From contig CAKTKB010000017.1 in NCBI GenBank assembly GCA_934569195.1, positions 1-17,844 on the forward strand: a stretch of 17,844 bases of DNA, written 5' to 3'. A model generated the notes under the pieces. It did no database searches. It saw only the letters and a program-made list of their open reading frames with translations, and was not told the DNA's origin. Shown piece after piece: positions 14,261 to 17,844 of the stretch; within the stretch, counting starts at the first letter, position 1, and each line of letters opens with the position of its first letter. The position numbers and the translations under genes were made by a program. The DNA is from an uncultured Oscillospiraceae bacterium. GTDB taxonomy: Bacteria; Bacillota; Clostridia; Oscillospirales; Oscillospiraceae.

Positions 14261-14854
14261 CTACAGCAGCAGCTCTATACAGCGCAGCACCTTGGTCTTT
14301 ACCCGCAGGCGCTGGGCATATTGCATCAGCTTGTGCATATCTCTGTTTTCGGAAGCCGCGTAGCGCCGCATGGCGGCCTCCACGGCCCGGACATCGCCGC
14401 CGCTGCCCCGGAGCAGATCGCACAGCGTCCGCTCCAGCTCATAAACCCGAAGCGGATTGCCCTGGGGAGAGGAAATCTGAATCAGTCCGAAGTCGTAATT
14501 CTCCGGCACGACCCGCTTGACGGTCAGCCCCTCCTGCTTCAAGGACGGGGCGTTATACCCCTTAGGGAAGGTCATCGTATATTTTCCGGGGGGCAAATCT
14601 CCGTAGCCCAGCAGGAACAGAGCCGTCTCGTGGGAGTAAATACCGCGCCCGTATTTCCGCTGCAAAAGGTAAAAATCATCCTCCCCCGCCTGGCTCTGCA
14701 CATACAGGCCGCGGCCGAAGCGGTGCATTTCGCCGCTGTCCACCAGCTCCCGGAGCAAGCCGCGATGCAGCCCGGCCTGGGTCACCTGCGCCGCAGTAAG
14801 CGTGCCGTCCGCCGACGTCCGCAGCAGCGCCTCCAGCTTTTCTCTGTCTGACAT
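14261..14854 (-). CDS. AbiEi-like antitoxin / winged-helix transcriptional repressor, orphan
   Basis: The 197-residue protein matches the AbiEi antitoxin family. An N-terminal winged helix (about 1-50, with TLTAAQVTQAG and GRGLYV) is followed by the family segment GIYSHETALFLLG (71-83) and the ERTLCDLLRG motif (141-150). In type IV toxin-antitoxin systems AbiEi represses its own promoter and counteracts the nucleotidyltransferase AbiEii, normally the next gene. Here the next gene on this strand is the LysR regulator 91 nt away, so no AbiEii partner is present. The start ATG 14854 is preferred to GTG 14863 because AGAGG lies 8 nt before it. It probably acts as a stand-alone regulator or is a system remnant; the gene itself looks intact. 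Confidence 0.82.
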   Translation of the reverse strand: MSDREKLEALLRTSADGTLTAAQVTQAGLHRGLLRELVDSGEMHRFGRGLYVQSQAGEDDFYLLQRKYGRGIYSHETALFLLGYGDLPPGKYTMTFPKGYNAPSLKQEGLTVKRVVPENYDFGLIQISSPQGNPLRVYELERTLCDLLRGSGGDVRAVEAAMRRYAASENRDMHKLMQYAQRLRVKTKVLRCIELLL

Positions 14855-14876
14855 ACCTTCCACCTCTTTTCATTCA

Positions 14877-14903
14877 CACATTACATTATACAGAACTAAT
14901 GTG
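14877..14903. promoter_or_regulatory. Inverted repeat flanking the -10, probable autoregulatory operator
   Basis: CACATTA (14877-14883) and TAATGTG (14897-14903) are perfect inverted repeats, 20 bp centre to centre, bracketing the TATAAT of the AbiEi-like gene. AbiEi proteins of known systems bind inverted repeats in their own promoters, so this is the expected operator geometry. Confidence 0.65.
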
Positions 14904-14913
14904 CGGTTGTCAA
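14885..14913 (-). promoter_or_regulatory. Consensus sigma-A promoter of the AbiEi-like gene
   Basis: On the minus strand a perfect TTGACA (14908-14913) and a perfect TATAAT (14885-14890) are separated by the ideal 17 nt, about 30 nt before the start codon. Such a strong promoter would be expected to need tight repression. Confidence 0.9.
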
Positions 14914-14994
14914 CCATTCGTCATTTCCCGCCCTCTTCCGCCAAGCATATTCCACGACCCAGGGTGCTGCGGACGGCACACCCTCGGGAAACTC

Positions 14995-15009
14995 CTAACC
15001 AATGGTTAG
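14995..15009. promoter_or_regulatory. 15-bp palindrome upstream of the lipoprotein gene
   Basis: CTAACCAATGGTTAG is a perfect dyad (CTAACC-AAT-GGTTAG) and directly abuts the -35 position of the plus-strand promoter. It is a likely operator for an unknown regulator. It also fits a T-N11-A form, but its half-sites differ from the dyad at 13202-13216. Confidence 0.45.
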
Positions 15010-15038
15010 TGGTTATAGAGCACCGCATCCTGTATAAT
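15010..15038 (+). promoter_or_regulatory. Probable promoter of the lipoprotein-DUF3137 pair
   Basis: A perfect TATAAT (15033-15038) has a weak -35 match TGGTTA (15010-15015) at 17 nt. A poor -35 next to a palindrome is typical of an activator-dependent promoter. The transcript would begin about 105 nt before the lipoprotein ATG. Confidence 0.5.
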
Positions 15039-15069
15039 AAAAAAACACCCCATCCTGTCCGGGCTGGGG
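15039..15069 (-). terminator. Possible weak minus-strand terminator
   Basis: Read on the minus strand, CCCCA (15065-15069) pairs with TGGGG (15048-15052) and is followed by a run of seven T residues. It would stop antisense transcription before the AbiEi-like promoter. The stem is only 5 bp with a loose interior, and no minus-strand gene lies close upstream, so its use is uncertain. Confidence 0.3.
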
Positions 15070-15150
15070 ACGGATACGCTCCGTCTCCTGCTCGCGGCAG
15101 CAAACGAAACCCCGTCTCAAAGCATCCGCATCCAAAGGAGGTCTTTCCCC

Positions 15151-15621
15151 ATGAGAAATCGGAAAAAATACGGAAGCCTTGCGCTGGCCCTGGCTCTGTG
15201 CGCCGGTCTGGCCGCCTGCAGCGGCGTGGAGGAGCTCGCCGACGATGTTGCAGGCAATGACTGGCGCACCACCGGTATCGTCCGGGACAGCGGCTCCATT
15301 ACCCGCGACGGCACGGACACCGATATACTGGTCTGCATTTATGACGACAGTGCCGGGTTTTACTACGACAGTCCGGATCACGTTCTGTACGATTCCGTAG
15401 ACTACCCCGTCACCCTTTCCGGCGATCCCTGGGCCAGCTTCCAGAGCATTGACTTTGCCGACCGGAACGAGGACAGCAACGGGGACGTAGCCATGCTGTT
15501 TGACATAAACGGTGAAACCGCCCTGATGGTCTGGTACTGGGACACCGGCGCCGACGCTTTTGTATTTCAGGCGGAGGAATCCTATCTCCCGGCCGGTGCA
15601 GGCGAAGCGGCCCAGGGATAA
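15151..15621 (+). CDS. Small lipoprotein, unknown function
   Basis: The 156-residue precursor has a basic N terminus (MRNRKKY), a hydrophobic signal core and the lipobox LAAC with Cys23, so it should be lipid-anchored on the outer face of the membrane. The mature part is acidic and rich in Asp, Tyr and Trp (DTDILVCIYDDSAGFYYDS, VWYWDTGADAF), suggesting a small beta-rich extracellular domain. No family is recognised. AAAGGAGG lies 9 nt before the ATG. The DUF3137 gene follows after 50 nt on the same strand, so the two are probably co-transcribed from the promoter at 15010-15038. Confidence 0.82.
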   Translation: MRNRKKYGSLALALALCAGLAACSGVEELADDVAGNDWRTTGIVRDSGSITRDGTDTDILVCIYDDSAGFYYDSPDHVLYDSVDYPVTLSGDPWASFQSIDFADRNEDSNGDVAMLFDINGETALMVWYWDTGADAFVFQAEESYLPAGAGEAAQG

Positions 15622-15671
15622 TCCGGACCGTGCACATCCGGACATTTCCATAGAACGGAGGCAGCATAAAA

Positions 15672-16604
15672 ATGGAAAGCAAAAATGGGACCGTTTCCCG
15701 CGGGGCGGAGCCGTCGGACAAAATGCTGTCCAAGGGGTTTGGCCGGTATCAGTTTCTGGAAACTGTCTGTACCGCCGCGGCCATAATCGGTGTGCTCGGC
15801 TGCATGGTCGCCGCACTGTTTTTCCGGCAGATTCTCCTGGCCAGCGCATTTTTCGCCCTGGCCGCAGTCGGGATTCTGGTGGGGCATCAGGTGCAGAAGC
15901 GAAAAAAGGAACGCATTCACCTCCTCCTGGGGGATTTTTTCCGCACGAAGCTGGAGCGGGTCTTTGGCCCGGAATTGCAGCTGCCGGAGCTTGCCATCGA
16001 CGAGCGCTTTCTTCGCAGCAGCCGGCTCACCGGCCGCGTATGGGAAAAATGTGAAATACACAGCGATTATCAGGGCACACGCCGGGGCGTACCCTTTTCT
16101 GCGGCCAACGTCACCCTTACGCACACCTATCAGCGGCATATCAGCGGGCAGGAGGGGACGACGACCTGCACCACCGAAATGCTGCGCGGCGTGGTAATTC
16201 GGTGCAAAACCACCCACAGCACCCCGGCGCGCGTCAGCGTCCGTGGGCGCATCGACCCGGAAGAGCCGGACGAAATACGCACGTCCGACCCCACCTTTAA
16301 CCGGCGCTTTATCACGGAATCCGATTCCCTGGCATCGGCCCTGTCCCTCCTGACGCCTCTGTTTCTCGGCGCTCTGCGGACGCTGGAGGAAAGCTTCCGG
16401 GACGAAATGGTTGGGCTGATCTGGGAGTCCGACACCCTTACGCTGGCCTTCAACACCCGGTATATTTTTGCCGATGTTCCGGTCGAGCTGGATGCGCGCA
16501 ACATCGACGCCCTGCGCCGGTGGTACACCGCCTCCCTGGAGGGTATGGGCGGCGTACTGGATATTTTGATAGACAACAGCGCTCTATTGCAGGCGGAGAC
16601 ATAG
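15672..16604 (+). CDS. DUF3137 domain membrane protein
   Basis: The protein has 310 residues. Two hydrophobic segments lie at about 31-48 and 52-70, followed by a basic stop-transfer (QKRKKER) and a soluble domain. The soluble part has the DUF3137 pattern: DYQGTRRGVPFSAANVTLTH, a hydrophobic VVIRCK strand, then DPTFNRRFITESDSLASALS and LLTPLFLGAL. DUF3137 proteins are often found with LemA family proteins, but none is present here. Their function is unknown; a membrane-associated role is inferred from the helices. GGAGG is 12 nt before the ATG, slightly far. Its end runs into the terminator at 16606-16641. Confidence 0.85.
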   Translation: MESKNGTVSRGAEPSDKMLSKGFGRYQFLETVCTAAAIIGVLGCMVAALFFRQILLASAFFALAAVGILVGHQVQKRKKERIHLLLGDFFRTKLERVFGPELQLPELAIDERFLRSSRLTGRVWEKCEIHSDYQGTRRGVPFSAANVTLTHTYQRHISGQEGTTTCTTEMLRGVVIRCKTTHSTPARVSVRGRIDPEEPDEIRTSDPTFNRRFITESDSLASALSLLTPLFLGALRTLEESFRDEMVGLIWESDTLTLAFNTRYIFADVPVELDARNIDALRRWYTASLEGMGGVLDILIDNSALLQAET

Positions 16605-16605
16605 A

Positions 16606-16641
16606 AATACCGGGCAGTTCACTTCCGAACCGCCCGGTATT
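16606..16641. terminator. Rho-independent terminator between convergent genes
   Basis: AATACCGGGC (16606-16615) pairs with GCCCGGTATT (16632-16641). Inside, GTTC/GAAC continue the stem past a single mismatch, around a 6-nt loop. A short T-run follows on the plus strand. It lies between the DUF3137 gene and the minus-strand lipoprotein gene and could serve both. Confidence 0.8.
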
Positions 16642-16657
16642 TTCATGTGCTTTTCCG

Positions 16658-17491
16658 TTAAAATCGGTAAAATTCCGTCTGATTGGTATCGGGACGATAA
16701 ACGGAAACGTAGCTTCCGTCCTGGCTGGCGTAAGCAAACACCTCGGATGCGTCCACACCGGGCAGGCGAATCCGTTCGCCGCCGTCCAGGCCGTAGATCA
16801 CGGCATCCTCGCCATCGGCGGCCACCTGCAGCACCGTTTCCTGGCCCTCGACGCTGCTGCCGCCAAATTCCTCCACAACCGCCTCCATGGCCGGAAGCAC
16901 CAGCGTAAAATAGGGATCCTCTTCCGTCTGCGTCCAGCTTAAAAGCTCCCGCTCCTCCTGCATCTGACCATCCAGGTCATAAATCTGGGCATAGAGCGTA
17001 TAGGTCTGGGGTTCTCCCTCCATGAAATAGACGGTATCTGCCGCCGTTTCCCGGCCCTCAGCGTCCTTCCAGACGAAGCGAATCAGCGCCCTTCCGCAGA
17101 GAACCACCGGCGCGCCCTCTTCCCCCTCAAGGATCTGTCCCGTGCGGGAATGGATCGCGTAGTAGGGTGTGCCATAGCCCTTGGCCAGCATAGAAGCGAC
17201 AAACCAGCCGCTCTCACCGCTGCCGGCAAGGATGCCCTGATCGTAGTCCAGCGTGTACACCAGCTCCCCGTCCGTTACGGCCGCGTTAGCGACGATGGGC
17301 TGCGTCCCCTGCGTGTCGGGCTGTGTGGGTGCTTCGGTTTCCGGCTCGGTCACGATCGCGCCCACAGTCTGCTCCGGTTGAAGCGTCGTTTCCGGCGGGA
17401 CGCTCTGTCCCGTCTCCCCGTCCCCATTGCCGCAGGCGCTGAACATCAGAGCGCACAGCAGCAGGCAGGGGAAAATTTTCCTCCAGTTCAT
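16658..17491 (-). CDS. Lipoprotein with Thr/Glu/Gln/Pro linker, unknown function
   Basis: The 277-residue precursor has a short basic start (MNWRKIF), a hydrophobic core and a lipobox-like FSAC with Cys20. A low-complexity linker rich in Thr, Glu, Gln and Pro (about 26-67) follows, the usual spacer through the cell wall. The remaining 200 residues are acidic and aromatic with repeated beta-strand patterns, ending in YVSVYRPDTNQTEFYRF. I do not recognise the family. AGGAGG lies 8 nt before the ATG, and a good promoter precedes it. The gene is monocistronic, convergent with the DUF3137 gene. Confidence 0.85.
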   Translation of the reverse strand: MNWRKIFPCLLLCALMFSACGNGDGETGQSVPPETTLQPEQTVGAIVTEPETEAPTQPDTQGTQPIVANAAVTDGELVYTLDYDQGILAGSGESGWFVASMLAKGYGTPYYAIHSRTGQILEGEEGAPVVLCGRALIRFVWKDAEGRETAADTVYFMEGEPQTYTLYAQIYDLDGQMQEERELLSWTQTEEDPYFTLVLPAMEAVVEEFGGSSVEGQETVLQVAADGEDAVIYGLDGGERIRLPGVDASEVFAYASQDGSYVSVYRPDTNQTEFYRF

Positions 17492-17533
17492 GGCATGTCC
17501 TCCTGTTTCGGATATGGAATCCTTTTCCCCTTT

Positions 17534-17562
17534 ATTTTAGTATCGTTACAGTAAAATTGCAA
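17534..17562 (-). promoter_or_regulatory. Promoter of the minus-strand lipoprotein gene
   Basis: On the minus strand TTGCAA (17557-17562) and TAAAAT (17534-17539) are separated by 17 nt, about 45 nt upstream of the ATG at 17491. Both are one or two bases from consensus. Confidence 0.65.
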
Positions 17563-17663
17563 GTCATATTCACCGTTTCCCATAGGACTTGTCCGGCGGA
17601 AGCCTTTCGACCTCGCGATTTACATCTCGGATGAGGTCGCCAGTCTGCCAGGTCCTCAATTGC

Positions 17664-17701
17664 AAAAGAAAAGCCCATCCACACGGATGAGCTTTTCTTT
17701 T
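17664..17701 (-). terminator. Terminator hairpin after the tRNA-like end
   Basis: AAAAGAAAAGC (17664-17674) pairs with GCTTTTCTTTT (17691-17701), continued by CATCC/GGATG (17676-17680 with 17685-17689) around an ACAC loop. It directly follows the CCA of the tRNA-like segment on the minus strand, the usual position of a tRNA gene terminator. A partial second copy begins at 17823. Confidence 0.8.
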
Positions 17702-17730
17702 GGAGCTGCTAGCCAGATTTGAACTGGCCA
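17701..17730 (-). tRNA. tRNA 3' end fragment (T arm, acceptor strand, CCA), no 5' half found
   Basis: Read on the minus strand, GCCAG-TTCAAAT-CTGGC forms a perfect 5-bp T stem with the canonical T loop (17712-17728). It is followed by a 7-nt acceptor strand TAGCAGC, discriminator T and an encoded CCA (17701-17703). The matching 5' acceptor strand GCTGCTA, a D arm and an anticodon arm are not seen in the 114 nt upstream; a GC-rich hairpin and the repeat unit are there instead. From memory the end resembles tRNA-Thr(GGT) of related bacteria. It may be a tRNA remnant left by integration or duplication. Confidence 0.55.
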
Positions 17731-17844
17731 CCCGGTTTCCGCCGGACTTGTCCGGCGGAAGCCTTTTGACCTCGCGATTTACATCTCGGATGAGGTCGCC
17801 AGTCTGCCAGGTCCTCAATTGCAAAAGAAAAGCCCATCCACACG

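Larger units (their letters stand above)
17585..17844. repeat. Direct repeat, 159-bp period, at least two copies
   Basis: The 101 bases 17585-17685 recur at 17744-17844 with a single difference (C17608 versus T17767). The second copy runs off the window, so the array may continue. Each unit contains a GACCTC/GAGGTC inverted repeat, a GC-rich TCCGGCGGA segment and the AAAAGAAAAGC arm of a terminator hairpin. The 58 bases between the copies include the tRNA-like end. An open frame of 84 codons across the array (17570-17824) simply reflects the repeat and is not a gene. Confidence 0.9.

Noticed and set aside
17701..17820. Complete tRNA, including a selenocysteine tRNA reading
   Set aside because: TTCAAAT fits the T loop, not a UCA anticodon loop. 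No D arm, anticodon arm or matching 5' acceptor strand could be folded, and the span would be about 114 nt.
17570..17824. 84-codon minus-strand ORF with an internal repeat
   Set aside because: The repeated peptide arises from the 159-bp DNA repeat, which contains a tRNA end and a terminator hairpin, so it is not protein coding.

Overview
The window looks like a chromosomal segment of an anaerobic, fairly GC-rich member of the Clostridia, most likely an Oscillospiraceae/Ruminococcaceae-type gut bacterium. This is inferred from strong AGGAGG ribosome binding sites, the oxygen-sensitive iron-sulfur enzymes, two lipobox lipoproteins, a DUF3137 protein and the overall gene style. No species can be named from the sequence alone.

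Layout. (1) 1-1700, accessory and more AT-rich: the 3' end of an RHS-repeat gene, a displaced C-terminal cassette in another frame, a small membrane-protein ORF followed by decayed coding sequence, and a small three-helix membrane protein, closed by a strong bidirectional terminator at 1636-1681. (2) 1745-12845, minus strand: a tightly packed eleven-gene operon. In transcription order it is malate/lactate-type dehydrogenase, hdrB, hdrC, hdrA, flxD (mvhD-like), flxC, flxB, flxA, frdB-like, frdA-like, fumarase alpha, fumarase beta. Gaps are -28 to +13 nt. (3) 12846-14169: a 394-bp control region with a LysR-type palindrome, then a LysR-family regulator on the same strand. (4) 14261-15150: an orphan AbiEi-type antitoxin gene with a consensus promoter and a symmetrical operator. 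(5) 15151-17491: a small lipoprotein and a DUF3137 membrane protein (plus strand), then a second lipoprotein (minus strand), with a terminator between the convergent genes. (6) 17585-17844: a 159-bp-period direct repeat that carries the 3' end of a tRNA and its terminator hairpin.

How the genes work together. The operon encodes the reductive branch of the TCA cycle (oxaloacetate or malate to fumarate to succinate) together with a complete FlxABCD-HdrABC set. That set is known in other anaerobes as an NADH-oxidising, flavin-based electron-bifurcating module. The fumarate reductase genes lack membrane-anchor subunits, FrdA lacks the histidine that binds FAD covalently, and FrdB plus HdrB together hold the parts fused in methanogen thiol:fumarate reductase TfrB. 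The most interesting reading is a soluble NADH-driven fumarate reductase that uses the large NADH-to-fumarate potential drop to reduce ferredoxin as well. This is inference from gene content and order. The individual family assignments are well supported by cysteine and active-site motifs.
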